DNA of 64,000 bases from Deltaproteobacteria bacterium. GTDB taxonomy: Bacteria; UBA10199; JADFYH01. The notes below the pieces were generated by a model. That model did no database searches and was not told where the DNA came from. It was given only the letters and a program-made list of their open reading frames with translations. Below, piece by piece: positions 17,865 to 27,306 of the stretch (the stretch's first letter is position 1; every line of letters starts with the position of its first letter). Both the position numbers and the translations under genes were made by a program. The DNA lies in assembly GCA_015233135.1 (NCBI GenBank), contig JADFYH010000005.1:40581-104580 (forward strand). The letters are read 5' to 3'.

Positions 17865-18614
17865 ATGCATTCACTACTCAAACAAATTGACGAGAAACAG
17901 CGTCAGCTAGCTACTTTTCAGCCCTTCACTCCATCGCTTCAAAAAAATATTCTGGACTACGCTCGTATTGAACTCACCTATAGTTCGAATGCCATTGAAG
18001 GAAACACCTTAAGTCTGCAAGAGACCGCCCTTGTCGTAGAAAAGGGAATTACGGTGGCAGGTAAAACAATTACTGAACACCTGGAAGCAGTGAATCATGC
18101 GAGTGCTTTCGATTATATTTGCACTTTGCAAAATCGGAATAGAAAAGATTTAACTGAAGAAACCCTATTGAAAATTCATGCCCATGTCTTAAAAGGAATA
18201 GGCGATTCCAATGCAGGAATTTATCGTCAGGTTCCCGTGCGTATTTCCGGCTCTCGGGTAGTGATGCCCAATCCCCTAAAAGTTCCTTCTTTAATGCAAG
18301 ATTTTGTGACATGGCTTCAGGGCGATCTCTCTCAACAGGCAGCAACGATTGCAGCGGAGGCGCATTTTAAATTAGTCAGCATTCATCCTTTTGTAGATGG
18401 CAATGGCCGGACAGCACGTCTCTTAATGAATTTATTGCTGATGCAAGCTGGATATCCTCCCGCTTCGATTAAACCCGAAAGTCGATTGGAATATATTCAG
18501 GCGCTTGAAAAAGCCCAACTCGGAAACGGTATGCAAGATTATTACCTGGTGATTTATAAGGCCCTGATTCAATCTCAGGATGAACTCTTAAAACTATTGG
18601 AGGCAAAATCATGA
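17865..18614 (+). CDS. Fic-family protein inside the cysE-cysK operon
   Basis: A 249-residue FIC-domain protein, starting at the ATG one base after the cysE stop and overlapping the cysK ATG by four bases (ATGA). The inhibitory motif SNAIEGN lies near residue 40 and the catalytic motif [12 protein letters not shown] begins at H174, both intact, so it should be an auto-inhibited nucleotidyl (AMP) transferase. It also shows the KVPSLMQDF segment typical of this class. Being translationally coupled on both sides to the two enzymes of cysteine synthesis is unusual. Modification of CysE or CysK is an inference only; a toxin-like or house-keeping role is equally possible. Confidence 0.88.
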   Translation: MHSLLKQIDEKQRQLATFQPFTPSLQKNILDYARIELTYSSNAIEGNTLSLQETALVVEKGITVAGKTITEHLEAVNHASAFDYICTLQNRNRKDLTEETLLKIHAHVLKGIGDSNAGIYRQVPVRISGSRVVMPNPLKVPSLMQDFVTWLQGDLSQQAATIAAEAHFKLVSIHPFVDGNGRTARLLMNLLLMQAGYPPASIKPESRLEYIQALEKAQLGNGMQDYYLVIYKALIQSQDELLKLLEAKS

Positions 18615-19558
18615 AAATCTATAACGACAATTCCCTCTCCATCGGTTGCACGCCCTTGGTGAAAATCAATCGCATCAACAATACCCAGGCCACGATCCTC
18701 GCTAAAATTGAAGGGCGCAATCCGGCTTATTCGGTTAAATGCCGTATTGGCGCGGCCATGATTTGGGATGCCGAGAAAAAAGGCCTGCTCACCAAAGGGA
18801 AACGCATCATCGAACCCACCAGTGGTAATACCGGAATTGCCCTCGCTTTTGTCGCGGCTTCCCGCGGCTATCCGATTACGCTGACGATGCCTGAGACCAT
18901 GAGTCATGAGCGACGCAAGCTTCTTAAAATCTTTGGAGCTGAACTGATTCTCACCGAAGGCGCCAAAGGCATGCCCGGTGCGATTGCAAAGGCCAAAGAG
19001 ATTTATGAAAGTGATAAAGAAAAATATCTGCTGATGCAGCAATTCGAAAATCCCGCCAACCCGCAAATTCACGAAGAAACCACGGGGCCTGAGATTTGGG
19101 AAGATACCGAGGGTAAAATTGATATCCTCATTTCAGGGGTAGGTACCGGTGGAACAATTACAGGTGTCAGTCGCCATATTAAAAATAAACAGAATAAGAA
19201 AATTCTTTCGGTAGCCATTGAGCCCGAAGAAAGCCCGGTGATCACACAAACTCTTCAAGGCCAGGAAGTAAAACCCGGTCCGCACAAAATTCAGGGCATC
19301 GGTGCCGGCTTTGTGCCGAAAAATCTGGATTTGAGCATGGTTGATCGTGTGGAGCGCGTCAATAGCCTTGATGCCATGGCGATGGCAAAACGCCTGGCAG
19401 AAGAAGAAGGGATTATTTCCGGCATCTCCTGTGGTGCAGCGATGATTGGGGCACTTCGATTGGCCAATGAAAACCCCGGTAAAAATATCGTCGTCATTCT
19501 GCCCGATTCCGGTGAACGTTATCTCTCGAGTGCCTTGTTTGAAGGGGTGACGGCATAA
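18611..19558 (+). CDS. cysK: Cysteine synthase (O-acetylserine sulfhydrylase)
   Basis: A 315-residue PLP enzyme of fold type II that forms cysteine from O-acetylserine and sulfide. The PLP-binding lysine is K43 in YSVKCRIGA. The substrate loop [11 protein letters not shown], the phosphate-binding [12 protein letters not shown] and the ending Ser in [12 protein letters not shown] are all present. It is last in the cysE-fic-cysK unit. The cystathionine beta-synthase branch is less likely because no CBS domain is present and cysE is in the same operon. Confidence 0.94.
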   Translation: MKIYNDNSLSIGCTPLVKINRINNTQATILAKIEGRNPAYSVKCRIGAAMIWDAEKKGLLTKGKRIIEPTSGNTGIALAFVAASRGYPITLTMPETMSHERRKLLKIFGAELILTEGAKGMPGAIAKAKEIYESDKEKYLLMQQFENPANPQIHEETTGPEIWEDTEGKIDILISGVGTGGTITGVSRHIKNKQNKKILSVAIEPEESPVITQTLQGQEVKPGPHKIQGIGAGFVPKNLDLSMVDRVERVNSLDAMAMAKRLAEEEGIISGISCGAAMIGALRLANENPGKNIVVILPDSGERYLSSALFEGVTA

Positions 19559-19583
19559 GAGGTTTAATTAACCAATTTTTTTT

Positions 19584-19611
19584 TTGACAAGGGGTAGCAA
19601 TTTGTTATGGC
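19584..19611 (+). promoter_or_regulatory. Candidate sigma-70 promoter of the transketolase operon
   Basis: A perfect TTGACA (19584-19589) is followed at 16 bases by TATGGC (19606-19611), with a T-run just upstream. The -10 box is poor, but the position fits the next gene. Confidence 0.4.
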
Positions 19612-19646
19612 TGCAACCCACCCTATTATCCAGTTTGGACAATTGA

Positions 19647-20483
19647 ATGCCTTCATCCGAAAAAATTAAAGAACTCCAAGAAATTAGTCGTCAGCTACGC
19701 ATGGATGTCTTGCAGATGTTGCATAAGGCAAAATCCGGTCATACGGGTGGGCCTTTGGGGATGATGGAAATGATGGTGGCGCTCTATTTTTACAAAATGC
19801 ACCATGATCCAAAAAATCCGCTTTGGGAAGATCGTGATCGCTTTATTCTCGCCAATGGTCACACGGCACCTGCCCTGTATGCCTGTCTCGCTCATGCGGG
19901 GTATTTTCCAAAATCTGAATTCCAGAACTTGAGGCAGCTCGGTTCTCCTTTGCAAGGTCATCCCAAACGTAAACCCGAATGGGGAATCGAAATGTCCACG
20001 GGTTCTTTGGGTCAGGGGCTATCGATAGCGAACGGCCTGGCCTTGGCGGCCCGTTTGGATAAGCGCAGTACCCGTATCTACAGCATGCACTCCGACGGGG
20101 AGGCCCAGGAAGGAATGTTGTGGGAAGGGGCCATGTCGGCCGGCTTTCGCAAGCTGGACAATCGTTGCTGTTTGCTCGATTTCAACAATGTGCAGATTGA
20201 TGGTTTCAACAAAGATATCAAGGATGTTTCTCCGCTAGATGAGAAGTTTAGGGCCTTTGGGTGGCAGGTCTTCACGATCGATGGAAATAATATGGAAGAA
20301 GTGGTTTCTGCCCTGGATGAAGCCGAAAAAGTGAAGGGCAAACCTACAATGATTATTGCTAAGACACTGATAGGAAAAGGGGTTTCGATTTTCGAAAATA
20401 AGCCCGCTTATCATGGGGTGACACCGAGTGATGCGGAGTTGGAGTTGGCCCTAGAAGAACTAAACCGAATTACCCCCTCTTAA
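19647..20483 (+). CDS. Transketolase, N-terminal (thiamine-diphosphate) subunit
   Basis: A 278-residue half-length transketolase. The visible N-terminal marks are KAKSGHTGGPLGMMEMM, DRFILANGHTAPALYA, GSLGQGLSIANGLALA and the ThDP-magnesium stretch SDGEAQEGMLWEG...DFNNVQIDG. The C-terminal half is a separate gene 110 bases downstream, as in archaea and some bacteria. The last residues and the TAA stop fall in a palindromic repeat (20473-20493), so the original C-terminus may have been altered. Works in the non-oxidative pentose phosphate pathway. Confidence 0.92.
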   Translation: MPSSEKIKELQEISRQLRMDVLQMLHKAKSGHTGGPLGMMEMMVALYFYKMHHDPKNPLWEDRDRFILANGHTAPALYACLAHAGYFPKSEFQNLRQLGSPLQGHPKRKPEWGIEMSTGSLGQGLSIANGLALAARLDKRSTRIYSMHSDGEAQEGMLWEGAMSAGFRKLDNRCCLLDFNNVQIDGFNKDIKDVSPLDEKFRAFGWQVFTIDGNNMEEVVSALDEAEKVKGKPTMIIAKTLIGKGVSIFENKPAYHGVTPSDAELELALEELNRITPS

Positions 20484-20584
20484 GCTAAGAGGGAAATTCT
20501 GAGAAGAATTTCGGGGGCGTTATGTCAATTTGGATGCAATTAGACATAACTCCTCCCAACCTCCTCTTAGCTTAAGAGGAGGGG
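20473..20584. repeat. Paired CTCTTAGCTTAAGAG-family palindromes between transketolase halves
   Basis: CCCTCTTA-AGC-TAAGAGGG (20475-20493) and its arm GGGGGCGTTATG face the inverted copy CATAACTCCTCCCAACCTCCTCTTAGCTTAAGAGGAGGGG region at 20545-20584. The same pair architecture recurs at 40340-40459. The left copy supplies the stop codon of the upstream gene. Confidence 0.75.
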
Positions 20585-20593
20585 AGAAGGAAA

Positions 20594-21532
20594 ATGACTG
20601 ATTATATTGCTACCCGAGATGCCTACGGAAAAGCCCTTGCCAAACTGGGAGAAGGAGACTCTCGTGTGGTGGTGTTGGATGCCGATCTTTCGGGGTCAAC
20701 CAAAACGGGTATTTTTGCAAAAAAATTTCCTGAGCGTTTTTTTAATATGGGGGTGGCTGAACAAGATCTAATCGGCACCGCGGCTGGTTTTGCCCTGGCG
20801 GGCAAAATTCCTTTTGCCTCCAGTTTTGCGATGTTTGCAGTCGGACGCGCTTGGGAGATTGTGCGGAACTCGGTGGCTTATCCTCATCTGAATGTGAAAA
20901 TTTGCGCCTCACATGCAGGGCTTACGGTGGGTGAAGATGGGGCCTCGCATCAAATTATAGAAGACCTGGCCCTCACGCGGGTAATGCCCGGCATGACGGT
21001 ACTGGTGCCTGCCGATGCGACGGAGACCGAGCAAATGGTGAAGGCCGCTGCAGCGCACGAGGGCCCTGTATACATCCGTTTGGGTCGTTCCAAGGTTCCA
21101 CAGCTCTTTGATTCGTCCTATCAATTCAAAATCGGCAAGGCGAATGTGATTCGCGAAGGGAAAGACATCCTTCTGATTGCTTGTGGAATTATGGTTGCCC
21201 CTACCTTGGAAGCGGCAAGAACCTTGGAAACCCAAGGTATTGCTGCAACGGTGGTGAATTGTGCCTCGATTAAGCCTTTGGATGCAGACACGATCATCCC
21301 TTTGGCGAAAAAAATTGGAACTGTTTTAACCCTGGAGGAACATTCTATTATCGGGGGCCTGGGTTCTGCCATTTGCGAACTTTTGGGAGAGTTTCCGGGG
21401 ATTGCAGTCCATCGTCATGGAGTGAATGACGAATGGGGCCAATCGGCGCCTGCAGAAGTTTTACTGAAGCATTATAAATTGATGCCTGAGGATATTGTGG
21501 AACGGGTGAAGAAAGTGAGAGGACAAACTTGA
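20594..21532 (+). CDS. Transketolase, C-terminal (pyrimidine/TK-C) subunit
   Basis: A 312-residue partner of the preceding half. It contains the pyrimidine-binding domain (DADLSGSTKTGIFAKKFPERFFNMGVAEQDLIGTAAGFA, read here as the usual GVAEQ Glu region), the HAGLTVGEDGASHQ loop, and a C-terminal transketolase domain with LEEHSIIGGLGSAI. A ribosome site GGGGAGAAGGAAA precedes the ATG. The two subunits would assemble into an alpha2-beta2 enzyme. A DXS or pyruvate dehydrogenase beta identity is less likely given the length and neighbour. Confidence 0.91.
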   Translation: MTDYIATRDAYGKALAKLGEGDSRVVVLDADLSGSTKTGIFAKKFPERFFNMGVAEQDLIGTAAGFALAGKIPFASSFAMFAVGRAWEIVRNSVAYPHLNVKICASHAGLTVGEDGASHQIIEDLALTRVMPGMTVLVPADATETEQMVKAAAAHEGPVYIRLGRSKVPQLFDSSYQFKIGKANVIREGKDILLIACGIMVAPTLEAARTLETQGIAATVVNCASIKPLDADTIIPLAKKIGTVLTLEEHSIIGGLGSAICELLGEFPGIAVHRHGVNDEWGQSAPAEVLLKHYKLMPEDIVERVKKVRGQT

Positions 21533-22710
21533 AGTCCTTAAAAAAAATATTACTGTTTTCCTTTCTGTTCCTCTCCCTGGCCTTTGCAGCCTCGGTCTAC
21601 GCCTTTAGCGATAAGATCTACCAGTCTCTCGAACAGTTTTCTAAAATTTTGCATTATGTTGAAGAAAACTATGTCGATGAAGTGGACGAGTCCAAACTCA
21701 TTTTAGGTGCCATCAAGGGGATGTTGGCTACTTTAGATCCTCATACTTTTTATTTGAGCCCCGATTTTTATAAAGAGCTTCGAGCCGATACTGCGGGGAA
21801 GTTTGGTGGTGTGGGTTTGGAAGTCAGTATCAAAGAGGATGTTTTGACGATTGTGTCTCCCATGGAAGGGAGCCCCGCAGATAGGGCAGGGATACAGCCT
21901 GGCGATAAAATCATTCGCATTGATGGCAAACTGACTCACGACATGAATCTGGTGGATGCCGTGAAAAATATGCGTGGTTCCAACAAAACCAAAGTGGTGC
22001 TCACCTTATTTCGTGAGGGTTGGAAGAGCACCAGGGATTTCACTCTGACTCGGGAAATTATCAATGTGAAGAGCGTGAAGGCTGAATTGTTGGAACAAAA
22101 ATATCTCTACGCCAAAATTAATACCTTTCAGGAGAGAACTGCGCAAGATTTGCAGAAAGCCATCGAGGTGAATCAAAAGAAATCGGGCGGCCTGCAAGGT
22201 CTCATTATCGATTTGCGCAATAACCCGGGGGGCTTGCTGGATGAGGCAGTGAGTGTCAGTGATTTGTTTGTAAAAGAAGGGGTCCTTGTTTCCGTAAAAG
22301 GGCGTGTAGGAAAACCCGAAGATCGCAAGGCCACAGGGAAGGCTCCCTATGCCGATTTGCCAATGGTTGTTTTGGTGAATGCAGGTTCTGCCTCGGCCTC
22401 TGAAATTTTTGCAGGAGCCATGCAAGATTACGGAAGGGCCTTTGTGATGGGAACCAAAAGTTTTGGAAAAGGTTCTGTACAAACCGTGATGGAACTTGGT
22501 AATGGGGCTGGACTTAAACTGACTATTGCCCGCTACTATACGCCCAAGGGTCGCAAGATTGATGGGAAGGGAGTGCTTCCGGATGAGATCGTAGCACTTC
22601 CAAAAACAGAAAATAAAAAGGCTGAAGAAGATGAAATTCTTCCTGCTGCCAAAGAAGATAGCCAAAAACAGGCCGCTTTAAGGCACTTGAAACAAATGGA
22701 GCAAAAATAA
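21529..22710 (+). CDS. C-terminal processing peptidase (S41 family)
   Basis: A 393-residue periplasmic serine protease of the CtpA/Prc type. TTG start overlapping the previous stop (TTGA). N-terminal hydrophobic signal (about 1-26), a PDZ domain (about 95-165, GGVGLEVS...GIQPGDKIIRIDG), and the S41 core with NPGGLLDEAV, the catalytic S289 in GSASASEIFAG and K314 in SFGKGSVQT, 25 residues apart as expected. The charged C-terminal tail is Lys/Glu-rich. Likely trims cell-envelope proteins or murein hydrolases. Confidence 0.92.
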   Translation: MKSLKKILLFSFLFLSLAFAASVYAFSDKIYQSLEQFSKILHYVEENYVDEVDESKLILGAIKGMLATLDPHTFYLSPDFYKELRADTAGKFGGVGLEVSIKEDVLTIVSPMEGSPADRAGIQPGDKIIRIDGKLTHDMNLVDAVKNMRGSNKTKVVLTLFREGWKSTRDFTLTREIINVKSVKAELLEQKYLYAKINTFQERTAQDLQKAIEVNQKKSGGLQGLIIDLRNNPGGLLDEAVSVSDLFVKEGVLVSVKGRVGKPEDRKATGKAPYADLPMVVLVNAGSASASEIFAGAMQDYGRAFVMGTKSFGKGSVQTVMELGNGAGLKLTIARYYTPKGRKIDGKGVLPDEIVALPKTENKKAEEDEILPAAKEDSQKQAALRHLKQMEQK

Positions 22711-22711
22711 A

Positions 22712-23320
22712 ATGAAACTGTATGAAATGCCAATGTCCCCGTACTGCCATCGCGTTCGTATTGCCTTGGCAGAGAAGCAACTCGATTGCCAAAGTGTTGG
22801 GATCGATTTGTTTAAAAAGGAAAATAAAACAGAGCAATTTTTGCGATTAAATCCTCTCGGGAAAGTTCCCGTGTTGGTGGATGAAGGTTTGATCTTGGCA
22901 GAATCCCTTGTGATCAATCAATACCTGGAAGAAGAGTATCCTTATCCCGCTCTAATGCCCGAAGACGCCCAGTCTCGTGCCTTGGTACGATTGTGGTCTG
23001 CTCAAATCGACGCCATGGTTTTCACTCCCGGCATCCAGATACTCAGGGCAGAATGGGCACGCGACAAAGGTGAGAGTCTCGAAGAGGAAAGCTTGGAAGA
23101 ATTTCGTGCGATAATTCAGCAATTTTTTGTACATGCCGCTCGTGCCTTAAAGAATCAGGATTTCCTTGTTGGTGCGTATTCCTTGGCCGATATTGCCTTT
23201 GCTCCCATGGTTTTCAAATTAGAGAAAATGAAAGTTGCTGTTCCTCAAGAATTGCCTCAGGTGGCTGCCTGGGTGAAACGGTTGGTGACTCGAGCGAGTG
23301 TGAACACCACCAAAGCCTAA
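22712..23320 (+). CDS. Glutathione S-transferase family protein (SspA-like)
   Basis: A 202-residue protein starting one base after the protease stop. The thioredoxin-like N-domain begins MKLYEMPMSPYCHRVRIAL and has the cis-Pro turn GKVPVLVDEG and the ESLVINQYL helix that binds the glutathione glutamyl group. The C-terminal helical domain is short. The active-site C12 resembles omega/SspA-type enzymes. Could be a thiol transferase or a stress-response factor; substrate unknown. Confidence 0.8.
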   Translation: MKLYEMPMSPYCHRVRIALAEKQLDCQSVGIDLFKKENKTEQFLRLNPLGKVPVLVDEGLILAESLVINQYLEEEYPYPALMPEDAQSRALVRLWSAQIDAMVFTPGIQILRAEWARDKGESLEEESLEEFRAIIQQFFVHAARALKNQDFLVGAYSLADIAFAPMVFKLEKMKVAVPQELPQVAAWVKRLVTRASVNTTKA

Positions 23321-23352
23321 AATTAGTAACTCATCATACGCGATTTTTATTC

Positions 23353-23395
23353 CCCACCCTCTCCCTCGACGGGAGAGGGCAGGGAGAGGGTGAAA
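23353..23395. repeat. CCCTCTCCC-family palindrome
   Basis: CCCTCTCCC-TCGAC-GGGAGAGGG followed by CAGGGAGAGGGTGAAAG, the same layout as other copies. It lies in the gap before the transglutaminase-like gene. Confidence 0.7.
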
Positions 23396-23421
23396 GAACA
23401 ATTGGAAATTAAGGACCAAAA

Positions 23422-24090
23422 TTGCCTAGGGATCTTCTCCAATTTTTTGAATCTCAGGTTTACAGCGATTTAGTCACGCTTGAGCATTTGTCTGAAAGCA
23501 AACAATGTAATTTTTCTTCGGATGAAATCAAGGCTCTTTCCAAAAGGCTTTTTTCAACGATCGATAAACCTGAAAAAAAAGTTCGACTTGCCTACGAATA
23601 CATCCGCAATCAAATTCTTTATGCCTTTGAACCCTGGCAGGATAGCGTTCTGCAAACCTTGCAAAAAAAGCGGGGGAATTGCTTTCACAAAAGTAATGTC
23701 ATGGCCGCTTTGCTGCGTTCGCAAGGTATTCCCTGTGTTTTTTCTGCCTTTTATATTCACAAGAAAAGTTTCTCCTGGTTTTTAGAGCCTGATTTCTTAG
23801 AAAGACTTCCGGAAGAAAGCATCCATGTGTATGTAGAGGTTTTCCTGCAAAATGCCTGGCGGCGCTATGTCGACACTTCTCTCGATGTTCGCTTAAAACA
23901 AAAAGTTTTTGCTCAAGGCATCGACCCTTTTGATTGTGTGATGCTAGAAAAACCCATCCGGCGTTTTTTTACACCAGAAGAAATTTGCGAATGGATGAAA
24001 AAACAAAAGCCGGCTCTGGCGCTGAATGAGTTGTCTCAGGATCTTATTGAGAAGATGAATGCATGTTTTGAGAAGGTGAGAGGAGTCTAA
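23422..24090 (+). CDS. Transglutaminase-like domain protein
   Basis: A 222-residue soluble protein with a transglutaminase-like cysteine-protease fold. The catalytic Cys is in KRGNCFHKSNVMAALLRSQGIP, the His in IHVYVEVFL and the Asp in YVDTSLD, in the right order. A TTG start is inferred at 23422 with AAGGACCAAAA upstream. The stop overlaps the convergent NamZ-like gene by four bases. Such proteins usually act as peptidases or amidases; no signal peptide is seen, so it may be cytoplasmic. Confidence 0.78.
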   Translation: MPRDLLQFFESQVYSDLVTLEHLSESKQCNFSSDEIKALSKRLFSTIDKPEKKVRLAYEYIRNQILYAFEPWQDSVLQTLQKKRGNCFHKSNVMAALLRSQGIPCVFSAFYIHKKSFSWFLEPDFLERLPEESIHVYVEVFLQNAWRRYVDTSLDVRLKQKVFAQGIDPFDCVMLEKPIRRFFTPEEICEWMKKQKPALALNELSQDLIEKMNACFEKVRGV

Positions 24091-25304
24091 TACAACAAAT
24101 ACTCCTTCCTCTGCTTCAAAAACTTCTCCTTCCCCTTTTCATAAAACCCTAAAATATCTTTCCAGCTTTTTCCTTTTTCCAAGGCCAGTCGAAATTGGGC
24201 AGAGCCGGTCAGTAGATCGATGGCAGGAATATCTTTTACAAATTCGTAAGGTTTTTCTCTCCATTGAAAATCTTTCGGATAAAGATCCTGCAATGCCTTC
24301 ACAATCGCCAGCCCCGTCAAATAGGGCCTGAATTTTTTACGATGGGTCACATGCAATTGTAGGCCTCCACAAACTTCATGGGCGTGTTTTTGAAAAGTGG
24401 GTTTGAAATACAGAGGACGAAAAAAAACTCCGGGCAATTTAAATTTTTGATCCAGATAGTTTTTTAATTTTTGTGGATCAATAAAAGGGGCACCAAAAAT
24501 TTCGAAGGGTTTGGTGGTCCCTCGTCCTTCTGAAATTTCTGTGGCTTCGATTAAACACATTCCCGGATAAACCAGGGCCGTGTCCAGCGTAGGCATATTG
24601 GGGGAAGGTAGAACCCAAGCGGCATCCGTATCATCGAGGTAATGTTTTCGTTTCCAATCTTTTAGGCGAACAATTCTCAAGTCTGCCGCTTTGTCATTCC
24701 CTCGAAGGACGGGATCTTCACGGTTAAACATCTGACACAACTCTCCCACGGTCATTCCATGGCGATTGGTAATCGGAAAGGCCCCCACAAAAGATTCAAA
24801 ACCTGCTTCAATTAAATTCCCTTCAACGGTCTCGCCCCCTAGGGGATTAGGTCGGTCCAATACATACAACGGAATTCCTTTTGCCGCACAGGCCTTCATC
24901 ACAAAAGCGATGGTGTATACAAAAGTATAGTAGCGGGCACCCACATCTTGAAGATCACAAATCACTGCATCCAAGCCCTCCATCCATTCGAATTTGGGTT
25001 GCAGGCTTTTCAATTCATTTCCATATAAGCTGTGAATGGGTACCGATTTTCCCCCTCCTTGGGGAGAGGATACAGGTGAGGGGAGAGTACAATCTGCCAC
25101 CGCTTCCATATCCTGCGCCACGCCCCAAAGGCCATGTTCTGGGCCAAAAAGCGCACTCAAAATGGGGCCTCTCTTTGTTTCTTCCAATAATTTTAAGAGA
25201 TGTTGATATTTGGAGTTGACGCTAGCGCCGTGGCATAAAATGCCAATTTTTTTGCCGGAGAGTTTTTGAAAAAATTTTTGGATTTGATCGATACCGAGTT
25301 TCAT
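24087..25304 (-). CDS. DUF1343 / NamZ-like exo-beta-N-acetylmuramidase
   Basis: A 405-residue protein of the DUF1343 family, whose Bacillus member NamZ removes terminal MurNAc from murein fragments. Family signatures are FGPEHGLWG (about 53-61), DLQDVGARYYTFVYT, VLDRPNPLGG, EGNLIEAGFESFVG and the later EISEGRGTTKPFE. No clear signal peptide is present. Residues about 73-86 (TLPSPVSSPQGGGK) replace the short linker expected before PIHSLYG and are encoded by a palindromic repeat. Likely role: murein recycling. Confidence 0.85.
   Translation of the reverse strand: MKLGIDQIQKFFQKLSGKKIGILCHGASVNSKYQHLLKLLEETKRGPILSALFGPEHGLWGVAQDMEAVADCTLPSPVSSPQGGGKSVPIHSLYGNELKSLQPKFEWMEGLDAVICDLQDVGARYYTFVYTIAFVMKACAAKGIPLYVLDRPNPLGGETVEGNLIEAGFESFVGAFPITNRHGMTVGELCQMFNREDPVLRGNDKAADLRIVRLKDWKRKHYLDDTDAAWVLPSPNMPTLDTALVYPGMCLIEATEISEGRGTTKPFEIFGAPFIDPQKLKNYLDQKFKLPGVFFRPLYFKPTFQKHAHEVCGGLQLHVTHRKKFRPYLTGLAIVKALQDLYPKDFQWREKPYEFVKDIPAIDLLTGSAQFRLALEKGKSWKDILGFYEKGKEKFLKQRKEYLLY
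25051..25087. repeat. CCCTCTCCC-like palindrome within the namZ-like gene
   Basis: CCCCCTCCTTGGGGAGAGG followed by TACAGGTGAGGGGAGAG resembles the intergenic family. It keeps the reading frame and encodes a Pro/Ser/Gly-rich loop. Confidence 0.55.
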
Positions 25305-25406
25305 AAAGTGCGTGATATTTCTTGTTTCCTTATAATATTACAAGTACTTTCACGAGAGATGTCACCGAACATTTAAAAAATATTCAAAGTTCACCATGTC
25401 CAAGTG

Positions 25407-27188
25407 TTACTTCCAATATCCTCTCCACTTCCTCATCGAAGCCGCTATAATCACCAGAGCCAATATCATAATAAACCCTGTCAAACTTAGGTCCACCATG
25501 CCTTGGGTGATTTTTGAAGCAATGCCACTCTGTGTGAGGGGATAAAAAATATCGCGGATGCTTTCATAACCGGCAATTAAAGTGGTTACTCCTACAAAAG
25601 ATAAAGGCAGCAGAGTCACCCACACATATTTTTTCTTTCCCCATTTTAAAAGCAGCGTGGTGCCGATGCATAAGGCTACAGCCGCGAGGAGTTGATTGGA
25701 AATGCCAAACATGGGCCAAATGGTTTGTATGCTTCCGGTGTAAATAAAATACGACCAGGCACAGACAATCAGCAAAGATGAAATTATACTGCTGGGTAGC
25801 CAATGGGTCTGGCCGAATTTTTTGGAAAACTGTCCGCCAAATTCCTGCAGTAGAAAACGTCCGACGCGGGTGCCGGTATCAATGGTGGTTAAAATGAACA
25901 TCGCTTCAAACAGGATGGCAAAATGATACCAGTAGCTCATCAGGGATTTCATTCCGGGAATACTTGAAAAGATCTGGGCAATTCCTACTGCCAGCGAAAC
26001 CGCTCCCCCTGTGCGTCCTGCGATTTTCTCTCCTACTTCCTGGGAAAGTTGCGTGAGGTTTACGGTATGCATTCCCAGTTTTTCAAAAAGCTCAGGAGCC
26101 ACGTTGATAGCAAAATAATCTCCGGGATGAAGGGCGGCGGCGGCAATGAGGGCCATGATGCCGACAAAACTTTCGAGCAGCATGGCGCCGTAGGCAATAG
26201 GTCGGGCCTCGCTTTCTCGGGAAAGCATCTTGGGGGTAGTGCCCGAGGCAACCAGCGAATGAAAACCCGAGATGGCTCCGCAGGCGATGGTGATAAAGAC
26301 AAAGGGATAGAGCTTTCCTTTGACGATGGGTCCTCCTCCACTAATAAATTCCGTGATCGGCGCCATTTTGAGATCGGGATGAACGAGAATTACGGCGAGG
26401 GCCAAAAAGCTGATGGTGCCCAATTTCATATAAGAAGACAAATAATCGCGGGGGCACAAAAGCAGCCAGACCGGCAAAATACTGGCGACGAAGCCATAGA
26501 GGGCGATGGCAAAGGTGATCTGATTTTTGCTGAGTTGAAAATAAGTGGCCCAGGAACTCTCCGCGACTTCTTTTCCAAAAATCACGGCGGCAATGAGGGC
26601 AACAACTCCAAAGAGAGTGCCTTCGGTGATTTTTCCTTTGCGGATTTTGTAGGTGTAGATTCCCATGAGAAAAGCAATGGGAATGGTCATGCCAATCGTA
26701 AAGCAACCCCAGGCACTTTCACTGAGAGAATTGACTACTGCCAACCCTAGGCCCGACAAGGCAATGACAATAATAAAAAGAATAGCAAGAGAAGCGACAA
26801 TCCCTGGGATGGGCCCCAGCTCTATTTTTGCAATTTGAGCGAGAGATTTTCCGTAGTGTCTGATCGAGGCAGTCAAGATTACAAAATCGTGAACGGCGCC
26901 CCCTAAAACGACGCCAATAATCAGCCAGAGCAGGCCCGGTAAAAAACCAAACTGGGCAGCGAGTACCGGTCCAATCAAAGGCCCCGCCCCGCTGATGGCG
27001 GCAAAGTGATGTCCAAACAAAACCCATTTGTTGGTAGGGATATAGTTTTGCCCATCAAAATGGGTGTGGGCTGGAGTTTGCCGGCTATCGTCTAAGACCA
27101 GCACTTTTGCAGCAATGAAAGCAGAGTAATAACGATAGGCCAGGGTGAAAATACAAATAGTACCAATGACGATGGGGAGTGCATTCAT
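25407..27188 (-). CDS. cstA: Carbon starvation protein A family transporter
   Basis: A 593-residue membrane protein with about 16 hydrophobic helices. CstA proteins import peptides or pyruvate during carbon limitation. The start at 27188 gives [22 protein letters not shown], as in the family; an upstream in-frame ATG at 27209 lies inside a palindromic repeat and is unlikely. Landmarks: [27 protein letters not shown] (seen as its core [13 protein letters not shown]), GGAVHDF and [17 protein letters not shown] region. It is the last gene of a long minus-strand run. Confidence 0.91.
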   Translation of the reverse strand: MNALPIVIGTICIFTLAYRYYSAFIAAKVLVLDDSRQTPAHTHFDGQNYIPTNKWVLFGHHFAAISGAGPLIGPVLAAQFGFLPGLLWLIIGVVLGGAVHDFVILTASIRHYGKSLAQIAKIELGPIPGIVASLAILFIIVIALSGLGLAVVNSLSESAWGCFTIGMTIPIAFLMGIYTYKIRKGKITEGTLFGVVALIAAVIFGKEVAESSWATYFQLSKNQITFAIALYGFVASILPVWLLLCPRDYLSSYMKLGTISFLALAVILVHPDLKMAPITEFISGGGPIVKGKLYPFVFITIACGAISGFHSLVASGTTPKMLSRESEARPIAYGAMLLESFVGIMALIAAAALHPGDYFAINVAPELFEKLGMHTVNLTQLSQEVGEKIAGRTGGAVSLAVGIAQIFSSIPGMKSLMSYWYHFAILFEAMFILTTIDTGTRVGRFLLQEFGGQFSKKFGQTHWLPSSIISSLLIVCAWSYFIYTGSIQTIWPMFGISNQLLAAVALCIGTTLLLKWGKKKYVWVTLLPLSFVGVTTLIAGYESIRDIFYPLTQSGIASKITQGMVDLSLTGFIMILALVIIAASMRKWRGYWK

Positions 27189-27199
27189 ATAGGGTGGAA

Positions 27200-27292
27200 G
27201 TAAGCACATCCAGCTAATCCTTCCATTTGCTGCGGAACTCGCTGCCGCTCAGACAGTCCTCGCAAATTACAGGATTAGCTGGATGTGCTTAC
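27200..27292. repeat. 93-bp hairpin element with perfect 22-bp arms
   Basis: GTAAGCACATCCAGCTAATCCT (first 20 bases shown by positions 27200-27219) is exactly inverted at 27271-27292. The 49-base core includes GCGGAACTCGCTGCCGCTCAGACAG, a word I know from dispersed repeats of other bacteria. It fills the gap between the TPR gene and cstA and creates a false upstream start for cstA. Confidence 0.8.
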
Positions 27293-27306
27293 TTTTTTAG
27301 TTAGTG

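Noticed and set aside
19647..21532. Frameshifted or broken transketolase
   Set aside because: Each half has its own start and complete domains, a known two-subunit form.
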